From assembly GCA_036013505.1 (NCBI GenBank), contig CP107851.1:6222501-6286500 (forward strand): a DNA stretch of 64,000 bases, given 5' to 3'. Of the stretch, positions 1 through 8,810 are shown piece by piece. A program made the position numbers and the translations under genes. The number at the start of each line of letters is the position of its first letter. Positions within the stretch are counted from its first letter, which is position 1. The notes under the pieces were generated by a model. That model ran no database searches and was not told where the DNA came from. It was given only the letters and a program-made list of their open reading frames with translations. Origin of the DNA: Streptomyces sp. NBC_00510. Lineage in GTDB: Bacteria > Actinomycetota > Actinomycetes > Streptomycetales > Streptomycetaceae.

Positions 1-285
1 CCTTGACTACCGGACCAGCTCTCACGCCGCCGCGTCCCTATCGGTCGTTGGCAAGCGAAGGACCGCTGCCGGTACGGAGGACGCACCAAGGACGGCAGCG
101 GGATCGCTGTGAGGGCATGCGTAAGCGGACGGACGAAGCCAATATCGAACGTGTTACTTGCCGGGGGAGGGCGCGAAAGCCGCGCGCTCCGACGCGGGGT
201 CGGTCCCCGCTTGAACCGACCTCGGCTTCCGGCTGTCTCTCCCCTGGCAGCATGCCGGCGATCGCCATCCAGCCGAGGAGAGCCA
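1..285. other. left-edge stretch without a recognised gene
   Basis: No reading frame here has convincing protein character. An in-frame extension of the following VOC gene is open back to about position 109, but that leader is Arg/Pro-rich, resembles no family and lacks the domain. It is therefore treated as untranslated. The only supported signal is the GAGGAG ribosome-binding site at about 275-280 for the next gene. Confidence 0.5.
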
Positions 286-654
286 GTGCCTGCAACAATC
301 GAGCTTGCCGCCATCACTGTGGACTGCGCAGATCCTGCTCCGATGGCCAACTTCTATATAGCGGCGGCCGATGGTGAACTCGTCCGAGAGGATGCCGACT
401 CGGCTTGGGTCAAGATCGCAGGAACGTTGTGGATCTTCCGCAGGGTCGAGGACTACGTGGCCCCGTCCTGGCCCTCGCGCGCTGTACCGCAGCAGATGCA
501 CGTGGAGTACTGCGTCGACGACATCGTTGCAGCTGAGGAGAAGTTGACCGCCTTCGGCGCCACGACGGCCGAGTACCAGCCAAACCGCGCGGGCGGACTG
601 GTGGTGATGCTCGACCCGGCCGGACACCCCTTTTGCATCGGTAGCCGGGGATGA
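286..654 (+). CDS. VOC-family (glyoxalase/bleomycin-resistance fold) protein
   Basis: Small 122-aa soluble protein of the vicinal-oxygen-chelate fold. The N-terminal beta strand followed by DPAPMANFYIAAADGELV is the usual start of such a domain. The second half carries MHVEYCVDD and ends with DPAGHPFCIGSRG, the typical closing strand of glyoxalase-like domains. The GTG start at 286 is preferred because GAGGAG lies about 5 bases upstream and the domain begins immediately; an upstream ATG at 109 would add a meaningless leader. The family includes dioxygenases, lyases and resistance proteins, and nothing in the sequence or neighbourhood fixes the substrate. Confidence 0.85.
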   Translation: MPATIELAAITVDCADPAPMANFYIAAADGELVREDADSAWVKIAGTLWIFRRVEDYVAPSWPSRAVPQQMHVEYCVDDIVAAEEKLTAFGATTAEYQPNRAGGLVVMLDPAGHPFCIGSRG

Positions 655-1402
655 GCGACCCAGATGCGTGCGCTGGATCTGCGATACGCCTTGTACCGAA
701 ACAAGACGATCACGCAGTGGCGCGGTAAGAGTTTCTCTACTTCATCAAGGCACCCGGCGTCGCTCACACTCCGCCGGGCGCGCGGCCGACTCCCGGCCGC
801 GCCCACGCTCCTGCCTCCGTCCCGCTCGGCGCGCCGTCCGCCGCCGCGCGCTCACATAGGTAGGCCGAGGGGCGTGAGGTCAGAATGCGGTGGCTGGGGC
901 GGCCGGCGCTCCGAGGCTTTACGCAGCCACCATGGGGCGAGCCTCGAAGATCGAGGCCCACATCGGGCTATTGCGGGCAGGCAAGGAGCCAGCCCGATTC
1001 GCGGCCAGCGTACGGGCCCCGATCTCTCGCCCCATGGCAGCTCCCGCGCAAACCCTCTCCGCGCCGTCCGCACGGATTGGTGCCGGTCTCGGGAGGGGAG
1101 CGGGGTTGATCGCCAGGTAGTCGGACAGCTGGCGCACCACGGTGTGGGCTCTTGGCGCCGGGGTCGTGCTCCTGATCGCCACCCGCGACGTCTACAGGCA
1201 GGTGCGGATCCGCAGAGATCGCACCTGAGACCGCGTTTGAGATCTGCCGTGCTGATGGCGGATCCCGGAGCGATTCCGGTGGGTCAGGTCGCTTGGGGGT
1301 GTGGCGATCCCGCCCCGTACCCGAGGTCGACTGACCGGGGGCACGGGGCGGTCACGCCTGCGATGGACTCATCTAGCTATGCGCCGGATGAGGACTGATC
1401 GC
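655..1402. other. gene-poor stretch, possibly decayed sequence
   Basis: About 750 bases with several overlapping open frames on both strands but none with recognisable protein character, a good ribosome-binding site or the codon bias of neighbouring genes. A short hydrophobic run followed by basic residues (about 1143-1230, plus strand, ending at TGA) looks like the tail of a membrane protein whose upstream frame is closed by a stop. Degenerate remnants are the simplest reading, but this is inference. Confidence 0.4.
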
Positions 1403-2704
1403 TTAGTCGCAGGATGTTTGCCGAGGCATGAGCGGCGCGCGCCACTCCCAAAGGCAATCCCAGTCCTCGTCATCCTTGTCGTGGCTGCCGTGATGGTGTG
1501 GGAGACAGGAGCCACAAGGGTGGTCGTCCTCGTCCGGGTAGTCGCCGTGGTCCGGGTATCCGGGCCCGGCGGGTCCGGGAGGCCCGGGAGGCCCGGGAGG
1601 CCCGGCGGGTCCAGCGGGCCCGGGGGCGCCGGGAGCACCGGGAGCGCCGTCAGTACCGGGGGCGCCGGGGGCACCGGGGGCACCGTCAGCGCCGGGGGCA
1701 CCGGGGGCACCGGGGGCACCGTCAGCGCCGGGAGCGCCGGGAGCGCCGGGAGCACCGTCAGTACCGTCAGTACCGTCAGTACCGTCAGTACCGTCAGTAC
1801 CGGGAGCGCCGGGAGCGCCGGGAGCGCCGGGAGCGCCGGGAGCGCCGGGAGCGCCGGGAGCGCCGGGAGCACCGGGAGCACCGGGGGCGCCGGGAGCGCC
1901 GGGGGCGCCGGGAGGCCCGGGCGGGCCAGAAGGCTCGGGCGGGGGGATGACTCCGCAGGCCCGCCGCGTGATGGTGTTGCTGTCCAGCGTAACTGCGCCA
2001 TTACGCGCAAGGAGTCGGCCTTCGACCGTCGCGCCGGTATTTGCCGTGATCGAGGTCAGGGCCAGAATGGTGCCCTGGAAGGCGGTACCGGTCCCAAGGG
2101 TGGCCGAGCTGCCCACCTTCCAGAACACGTTGCAGGGATTCGCCCCGTTGATGAGGTTGACACTGCTGTTCGAACCTGTGACCAGGGTCGTGGCAGTCTG
2201 GAAGATGAAGACGGCGTCGGGGTTGTTCTGTCCGTCGAGAGTGAGGGTGCCGTTGATCTCATAGGTCCCGTTCGTGTAGACGCCTGGTAGCAACGTCTCC
2301 CCGCCGAGTTCGACCGCATCGGGCATGGGCCCCGTCGTCGCTCGGCCGGCCGCGTCGACATACGCAGCGCCCAGGTCATTCTGGGCCTGGAGGGCGCCTC
2401 CGCCGACGCGAACCACGCCGTTGACGATTCCGGGTGGAAAGCCTGTCACCGCGAAGCCGGGGCTGACACCTATGTCGCCGTTGACAACGCTTGGGCCCGT
2501 ATTGGTGACCGTCGTACCGGCCAGGATGGCGTAACTGGTAGCCGTCCCCAGCCCCACGGGGGCTTCCGCCGCATGCGCTGCGTTTGCGAGCACGCTGACC
2601 GTCGTCAGCAACGCCAGTGCGGGAATCGTAGTGAGGGTCGCCTTGAGCCGAGCACGTCTCCGCACCCGGCCTATATGGGAGGGCGGAATTGCAACCAATT
2701 CCAT
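1403..2704 (-). CDS. exported ice-binding-like (DUF3494) protein with collagen-like tail
   Basis: Predicted 433-aa secreted protein. Residues 1-45 form a basic N-terminus and hydrophobic core ending in AHAAEA, a signal peptide. Residues about 48-250 match the DUF3494 ice-binding-like domain: GLGTATSYAILAGTTVTNTG, VVNGDIGVSPG, a Thr/Ser/Asn-rich beta-solenoid and FWKVGSSATLGTGTAF. From about 255 a PPPEPSGPPGPP hinge leads into roughly 40 Gly-X-Y triplets (GAP, GTD, GAD, GPA, GPP). The C-terminus is short, His/Asp/Cys-rich (EDDHPCGSC) and ends in a Cys. In the family the solenoid binds ice or mediates adhesion; the triplets predict a collagen-like triple helix. A surface or matrix adhesin is as likely as antifreeze activity. 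No LPXTG motif is present. The ATG at 2702-2704 follows a GAAAGG-like site. Confidence 0.85.
   Translation of the reverse strand: MELVAIPPSHIGRVRRRARLKATLTTIPALALLTTVSVLANAAHAAEAPVGLGTATSYAILAGTTVTNTGPSVVNGDIGVSPGFAVTGFPPGIVNGVVRVGGGALQAQNDLGAAYVDAAGRATTGPMPDAVELGGETLLPGVYTNGTYEINGTLTLDGQNNPDAVFIFQTATTLVTGSNSSVNLINGANPCNVFWKVGSSATLGTGTAFQGTILALTSITANTGATVEGRLLARNGAVTLDSNTITRRACGVIPPPEPSGPPGPPGAPGAPGAPGAPGAPGAPGAPGAPGAPGAPGAPGAPGTDGTDGTDGTDGTDGAPGAPGAPGADGAPGAPGAPGADGAPGAPGAPGTDGAPGAPGAPGPAGPAGPPGPPGPPGPAGPGYPDHGDYPDEDDHPCGSCLPHHHGSHDKDDEDWDCLWEWRAPLMPRQTSCD
1561..1926 (-). repeat. in-gene tandem repeats encoding Gly-X-Y triplets
   Basis: Low-complexity DNA inside the previous gene, built on a 9-base unit read on the minus strand as Gly-Ala-Pro codons, with an interior block of five Gly-Thr-Asp triplets (about 1755-1802) from the same 9-base cycle. 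The units are nearly identical at the DNA level, so copy number could change by slippage or recombination. The antisense strand is fully open (Gly-Ser-rich), a by-product of the repeat and not a gene. Confidence 0.9.
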
Positions 2705-3389
2705 AGGACAAGACCTTTCTTGTCGCTGTTGCGCTGCCCCAGCAAGGGGGCGCCGAGATTACGAAGTGAGCTCGGGTCAGGGCTGCAACTCTCATTTGGC
2801 ATCGAGACGTCGAGGACTCAACCCCCAAGGGGGCCCCGATGCTCTCACTCGCCGAGGATGCAAACGTGCCCATCACTCACGGGGCAGAACCTAGTAAAAA
2901 ACAGATATGGTGCGCAAAGATGTAAAGAGCCAAAAGGGGCATGGTGGGTCGCTAATTCATTCCACTGGCGGTGTCTGGTGGCATACGCCAGCCCGATCAG
3001 GTTGAGTGTCCGGCCCTGAATCCATCCCGATCGACAGGCCGATATCAAATGTGTGTGCGATCTTGCTCTCGTGTCCACGGCGCCTGCGAGTGATCCGCCT
3101 GCACCTACAGATGCAGCTCGAAGCGGTGGACGCCAAGATCCAACAGGGCGAAGCCGCTGCGCGGACGCGGAGCTCTCTGGCGGCGCGGACAGCGACCTCT
3201 GGGCCGTCTCTGGGCCGTCCGAGGTCGCCCCGCGTTGACCAACGACGACCAAGTACGACGGGCCGCGGAATGACCGAGCCCAGGTCAGAGACGTGAGCCA
3301 GGTCGCTCACCTACTCGTTTCCGCCGGGGGGTGGCGGTACGGCAAGATGGGGTGTATCTGCCCACACATCGAACGCCGGACGGTTTCTC
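2705..3389. other. intergenic region between the collagen-like gene and ettA
   Basis: About 685 bases without a convincing gene. The part near 2880-2960 is AT-richer than its surroundings (contains CTAGTAAAAAACAG), consistent with a promoter zone for the minus-strand collagen-like gene. An open frame at 3006-3296 contains a plausible helix (residues MQLEAVDAKIQQGEAAARTR) but has no clear start or family and may be a remnant. No tRNA or ncRNA fold was recognised. Confidence 0.5.
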
Positions 3390-5054
<1,665 letters not shown>

Positions 5055-5061
5055 GCGGGAG

Positions 5062-5514
5062 ATGGCCCGGCACATCTACCGCTGCCCGCTGCGCTGGTCA
5101 GACATGGACGCCTTCGGGCACGTCAACAACGTGGTCTTCCTCCGCTACCTGGAGGAGGCCCGGATCGACTTCATGTTCCGGCTGGCGCCCGGGGAGGGCA
5201 GCGAGTCGTTCACGGGCGGGTCCGTCGTCGCCCGCCACGAGATCGACTACCTGCGCCCGCTGGTGCACCGGCACGAGCCGGTGACGGTGGAGACGTGGGT
5301 GACCAAGGTGGGGGCCGCCTCACTGACCGTCGCGTACGAGGTCAAGGACGCGGAGGCGGTCTACGTACGCGCCTCCACGATCGTGGTGCCGTACGACCTC
5401 GAGAAGGGCCGGCCGCGCCGGATCACGGCGGAGGAGCGGTCCTTCCTCGAGGGGTACTTCGACGACAGCGCGGGTTCGCCCGGTGACGCCGGCAAGGGGG
5501 CAGTCGCCGCATGA
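5062..5514 (+). CDS. acyl-CoA thioesterase, hot-dog fold (4HBT/YbgC-like)
   Basis: 150-aa single hot-dog-domain thioesterase. It has the hallmark DMDAFGHVNNVVFLRYLEEAR, in which the Asp (DMDAFGHVNN) is the conserved catalytic residue of the 4-hydroxybenzoyl-CoA thioesterase group. YLRPLVHRHEPVTVETWV and the next strand complete the fold. It would hydrolyse acyl-CoA thioesters in the cytoplasm; chain specificity cannot be read. The start sits 7 bases after ettA behind a GAGCGGGAG site, and its stop overlaps the next gene's ATG (ATGA), so the three genes appear translationally coupled. Confidence 0.93.
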   Translation: MARHIYRCPLRWSDMDAFGHVNNVVFLRYLEEARIDFMFRLAPGEGSESFTGGSVVARHEIDYLRPLVHRHEPVTVETWVTKVGAASLTVAYEVKDAEAVYVRASTIVVPYDLEKGRPRRITAEERSFLEGYFDDSAGSPGDAGKGAVAA

Positions 5515-6203
5515 CGGCGCCCCTGCGACTCGCCGATGCCAGGGAGGCGGACGGTTTCGCCGCCTTCCTGGCCCGGCTGCTGCGCTGGGACAAGGCCGCC
5601 GTCGTCCGGCTGCGCGCCTCGGGCACGGTGCTCGCCGTGTTCGGGCAACCGCCGTTCGGCGGCGGGGTCCTGGCCGTCCGCACGGCCGAGCTGGACGGGG
5701 CCGCCGGCGACCTGGACTCGACCGTCTCCGCCGGGCAGTTGCTCGACGGCATCGACGAGGTGACGGGCACGGTCGCCGTGCCCGCGGCAGTCACGGGGCC
5801 GGCCTGGGCAGGAGTGCTCCCGCCGCGCGGCGGCTGGGAGCGGGTGCGGGGCCTGCCGTCCGCGGAGGACGTGCGCGCCGTGGCCGCCGCCGCGGTGACC
5901 GAGTTCCGCGACCGCAGCGAGGCACTGCGGCCGGAAAGCCGCACCCGCGCGGAGCTGGACGCCATCGCCGACGACATCTGGTCCCGGCAGCTCGGCGTCA
6001 CCGGCCTGCCGCTGCGGGTGGTCCACGCCGCCCACGCGCTGGGCTTCCTCCGCCCGGTGCGCACCCCCGTCCCGGCACCGCGCACGGTCGGTCGGCCGGC
6101 GGTGGAGCTGCTCACGGTGGGGCCGTGGCTGCGGCTGCGCACGCCGTACGGCTCGGTCGCCGTCCGGCGCGGGGTGCCGGGGCTGTCGGTCAGCCCGGTG
6201 TGA
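5511..6203 (+). CDS. conserved actinobacterial protein of unknown function
   Basis: 230-aa predicted cytoplasmic protein, Ala/Arg/Leu-rich, with no signal peptide or membrane segment. The ATG overlaps the thioesterase stop codon (ATGA), so it is the third gene of the ettA operon. A helical N-terminal part (FAAFLARLLRWDKAAVVRL) is followed by strands resembling a small alpha/beta fold. No catalytic motif is recognisable. The stop codon is immediately adjacent to the stop of the convergent globin gene, with no bases between them. The function is unknown; synteny with ettA is the only clue. Confidence 0.8.
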   Translation: MTAPLRLADAREADGFAAFLARLLRWDKAAVVRLRASGTVLAVFGQPPFGGGVLAVRTAELDGAAGDLDSTVSAGQLLDGIDEVTGTVAVPAAVTGPAWAGVLPPRGGWERVRGLPSAEDVRAVAAAAVTEFRDRSEALRPESRTRAELDAIADDIWSRQLGVTGLPLRVVHAAHALGFLRPVRTPVPAPRTVGRPAVELLTVGPWLRLRTPYGSVAVRRGVPGLSVSPV

Positions 6204-6617
6204 TCATCCCGCGGTGTTCACCATCGACGCCGCCGCGTAGACCAGGTAGTCCCACAGCTGCCGCTCGTGGTCGGGCTCCAGCTCCAGCTCGTCCAGCGCG
6301 GTCCTCATGCGCCGCAGCCAGGCGTCGTGGGCGGCCTGGTCGACCCGGAAGGGCGCGTGGCGCATCCGCAACCGGGGGTGTCCGCGGTTCTCGCTGTACG
6401 TGCGGGGACCGCCCCAGTACTGCATGAGGAAGAGCCTCATGCGCTCCTCGGCGGGCCCGAGGTCCTCCTCCGGGTACATGGGGCGCAGGACCGGGTCCTC
6501 GGCGACGCCTTCGTAGAAGCGGCGGACGAGCCGCCGGAAGGTCGGCTCGCCGCCGACCGACTCGAAGAACGTCTGCTGCTCGACGGTGCCCCGCGGGATC
6601 TCATTCACGCCTCCCAT
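6204..6617 (-). CDS. glbO: truncated haemoglobin, group II (TrHbO-like)
   Basis: 137-aa globin. Group II features are visible: FFESVGGEPTFRRLVRRFYEGV (B-helix region with aromatic B10), the MYPEEDL loop, LFLMQYWGGP, the proximal His in RLRMRHAPF, and Trp of DAWLRRM at the G8 position typical of TrHbO. The family binds O2 and is linked to redox and respiratory roles; exact function here is inferred. The ATG at 6617 is preferred over one 12 codons upstream because the family begins near MGGVNEIPRGTVEQQTFF. It is divergent from the methyltransferase gene 53 bases away. Confidence 0.93.
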   Translation of the reverse strand: MGGVNEIPRGTVEQQTFFESVGGEPTFRRLVRRFYEGVAEDPVLRPMYPEEDLGPAEERMRLFLMQYWGGPRTYSENRGHPRLRMRHAPFRVDQAAHDAWLRRMRTALDELELEPDHERQLWDYLVYAAASMVNTAG

Positions 6618-6670
6618 GCTCTCAGACGGCCCGCGTTGTCCGGAGGGGGTCACCGTCGCAGAGTGGTCGT

Positions 6671-7822
6671 ATGACGGATGGCGACCGGTACGCCGCGGCG
6701 GCGGTGCCGTTGCGGGCCCGGCTGGTGCGCCGGATCGCCGCGGCCGGGGGGCTGGCGGACCCGCGGTGGCGGGCCGCGTTCGAGGAGGTGCCGCGCCATC
6801 TGTTCGTCCCCGTCTACCACCGGCCCCGCTCCGGCGGAGGGTTCACCCTGCTGTCGGCGGACGACGCCGACCCGCGCGGCCGGTCCCGCTGGCTGTCCGG
6901 CGCCTACGCGGACGTACCGCTGATCACCCTGGTCCGGGGCGGGGAACTGGTCTCCTCCAGCAGCCAGCCCTCGCTGATGGCCGCCATGCTGGAGGCGCTG
7001 CGGGTCGAGGACGGGCAGCGGGTGCTGGAGATCGGCGCGGGGACCGGGTACAACGCCGCGCTGCTCGCGCACCGCCTCGGTACCGGGGCGGTGACCAGCG
7101 TGGACCTCGACGCGGAGATCACCGAGGCCGCCCGCGCGCACCTGGCCGCGGCGGGGCGCCGGGCGACGGTGGTCACCGGGGACGGGGCGCTGGGCTGCCC
7201 GGACCGCGCGCCGTACGACCGGATCGTCGCCACCTGCGAGCTGCCGTCGGTACCGGAGGCATGGCCCCGGCAGTGCCGGCCCGGCGGGCTGATCCTCGCG
7301 CCCTTCGCGGGTGGGCTGATCGCGCTGCGCGTGACCGGCCCGGAGCGGGCCGAGGGGCGCTTCCTGCACACCCCCGCGTACTTCGTCTCGCTGCGGGGCG
7401 CCGGCGCGGCCCCGCGCCGGGCGGCCGTCGGCACCGACGGCACTTCCGGGCGCAGCCGTGCCAGCGACACCCCGCCGCGGGTCCTGGAGAACGAGCTGTT
7501 CCGCTTCCTGCTCGGCCTGTACGCCGGGGACGCCGAGGTCCACTGGACCCCGGGCGGCCCCACCGTCACCGCCGCCGACGGCTCCGCCGCGCACGCCGCC
7601 CGGGACGGCATTGTCCGGCTCACCGGGCCGCGGGACCTGTGGGCCGCGGTCGAGGAGGCGTACGTCCTGTGGCGCGGCCAGGGGCAGCCGCCCCGGGACC
7701 GCTTCGGCATGAGCGTGGCGGAGGGCCGCCAGTGGACCTGGCTGGACCGCCCGGACGGGCCGCACCGCTGGGAGCTGCGGCCCGCGCCGGGAACGGCCGG
7801 GGTCAGTCGCGGACGATCGTGA
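6671..7822 (+). CDS. protein-L-isoaspartate O-methyltransferase-like protein with C-terminal extension
   Basis: 383-aa protein. Residues about 1-230 form a PIMT-type SAM methyltransferase: AFEEVPRHLFVP substrate loop, SSSQPSLMAAMLEAL, and motif I VLEIGAGTGYNAALLA followed by the acidic SVDLDAEI. The final 110 residues (ENELFRFLLGLYAGDAEVHW to RQWTWLDRPDGPHRWEL) are extra relative to housekeeping PIMTs. They resemble the extension seen in actinobacterial PIMT homologues that work beside peptide-modification clusters, although no precursor or ligase gene is next to it here. The substrate is therefore open: damaged proteins or a dedicated peptide. The 3' end overlaps the convergent FHA gene by 20 bases. 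Confidence 0.88.
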   Translation: MTDGDRYAAAAVPLRARLVRRIAAAGGLADPRWRAAFEEVPRHLFVPVYHRPRSGGGFTLLSADDADPRGRSRWLSGAYADVPLITLVRGGELVSSSSQPSLMAAMLEALRVEDGQRVLEIGAGTGYNAALLAHRLGTGAVTSVDLDAEITEAARAHLAAAGRRATVVTGDGALGCPDRAPYDRIVATCELPSVPEAWPRQCRPGGLILAPFAGGLIALRVTGPERAEGRFLHTPAYFVSLRGAGAAPRRAAVGTDGTSGRSRASDTPPRVLENELFRFLLGLYAGDAEVHWTPGGPTVTAADGSAAHAARDGIVRLTGPRDLWAAVEEAYVLWRGQGQPPRDRFGMSVAEGRQWTWLDRPDGPHRWELRPAPGTAGVSRGRS

Positions 7823-8771
7823 TCGTCGTCCAGGCGCCGACGTGGACGCGGTCGCCGTCCGTCAGCGGGACGGGCACGAAGGGGTCGATGGGGTCCTCGC
7901 CGCCGTTGACGGTGGTCCCGTTGGTGGAGCCCTGGTCCACCAACGACCAGCTGCCGTCGGGCTGCTCCACCAGCACGGCGTGCTGGTGGGAGACGCCCGG
8001 GTCCTCGGGCGCCCGGGACAGGTCGATGTCGGGGGCCACGCCCGTGCTGTGCCGGCGCCGGCCGACGGTGACCTGGGGGCCCGTCAGCGGCATCCGCTGC
8101 TCGGGGGAGTACGACGGGAAGTACAGGCCGCGTGCGTCGGGGCCGCTGCGGGCCATCATGTCGGTGAAGTAGTCCCGGTCGGCGGCGATCACGGCGGTCC
8201 AGGTGCGCGGGCCCGCCTGCGGGGGCCCGGGATCCGGCGGGTTCGGCGGGGTGAGCAGGAAGTCGCCCGAGCCGGAGGTCACCGACTGCGGGGCCAGCGG
8301 CTCGGCCGGGCGGTTGATCTGCGACGGCCGGGACCGCTGCGACTCGTAGCGCTGGTACGGCGGCCCGTCCGGCGGGTAGCCGGGGGAGGAGGGCGGCGCC
8401 TGCGGGACGAAGGTCGTCCCGGCCTGGGTGACGAAGTTGTAGCGGCACTCCTCGCAGAACTGGGCGTATCCCTCGCGCGGGGTGCCGCAGTTGGGGCAGG
8501 GCTCGGCGGCGGCGGTGGCGTCCGGGTCGTAGCCGAGCCCGCCCTGGCCGTACCCGGGGTCGTACGCCGGTTCGTAGGCGGGTTCGTAACCGGGCGTGTG
8601 GCCCGGGGAGTAGCCGCCGGAGTACGGGGGCGCCGGCGCCGGTGCCGCGTACGTGGGCGGCGGGGACGACGGGCCGGGGACGGAGGGGGACGGTGGCGCG
8701 GACATGCGCATTCCGCACACCTCGCACCAGTCGTCCGTCGTGGACTGGTGACCGTTCGGACACGTCGACAT
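7803..8771 (-). CDS. FHA-domain protein with N-terminal zinc ribbon
   Basis: 322-aa cytoplasmic protein. The N-terminus has a C-x4-H and C-x2-C zinc ribbon (MSTCPNGHQSTTDDWCEVCG). A Pro/Tyr/Gly-rich disordered segment follows, then a second zinc ribbon near CPNCGTPREGYAQFCEECRY. The C-terminal third is a forkhead-associated domain: VTVGRRRHSTGVAPDIDLS, VSHQHAVL and STNGTTVNG are the conserved phosphothreonine-binding loops. It is the last gene of the pknG cluster and the obvious reader or substrate of PknG, analogous in role to mycobacterial GarA. The short GarA N-terminal phosphorylation motif is not obvious, so this is an FHA partner and not a clear GarA orthologue. Confidence 0.92.
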   Translation of the reverse strand: MSTCPNGHQSTTDDWCEVCGMRMSAPPSPSVPGPSSPPPTYAAPAPAPPYSGGYSPGHTPGYEPAYEPAYDPGYGQGGLGYDPDATAAAEPCPNCGTPREGYAQFCEECRYNFVTQAGTTFVPQAPPSSPGYPPDGPPYQRYESQRSRPSQINRPAEPLAPQSVTSGSGDFLLTPPNPPDPGPPQAGPRTWTAVIAADRDYFTDMMARSGPDARGLYFPSYSPEQRMPLTGPQVTVGRRRHSTGVAPDIDLSRAPEDPGVSHQHAVLVEQPDGSWSLVDQGSTNGTTVNGGEDPIDPFVPVPLTDGDRVHVGAWTTITIVRD

Positions 8772-8810
8772 GTCGTGCTCTCCCCCTCTGCCCCGCCCTG
8801 TCCCGCTGCT

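Noticed and set aside
664..1398. 244-codon open frame right of the VOC gene
   Set aside because: Arg/Pro/Ser-rich composition typical of shadow frames, no domain and no ribosome-binding site.
1561..1926. Possible CRISPR or satellite array
   Set aside because: Repeats are contiguous 9-base codon cycles without unique spacers and stay in frame with a coding sequence.
1301..2290. Gly/Ser-rich open frames antisense to the collagen-like gene
   Set aside because: Produced by the 9-base repeats; no signal peptide or domain, while the minus strand has a signal peptide, DUF3494 domain and collagen triplets.
3006..3296. 96-codon open frame before ettA
   Set aside because: A helical stretch is visible but there is no convincing start site, family or codon bias; treated as intergenic.
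6671..7822. Ribosomal-peptide (graspetide or FxLD) cluster around the methyltransferase
   Set aside because: No ligase, precursor, protease or transporter gene is adjacent; both neighbours belong to other conserved units.
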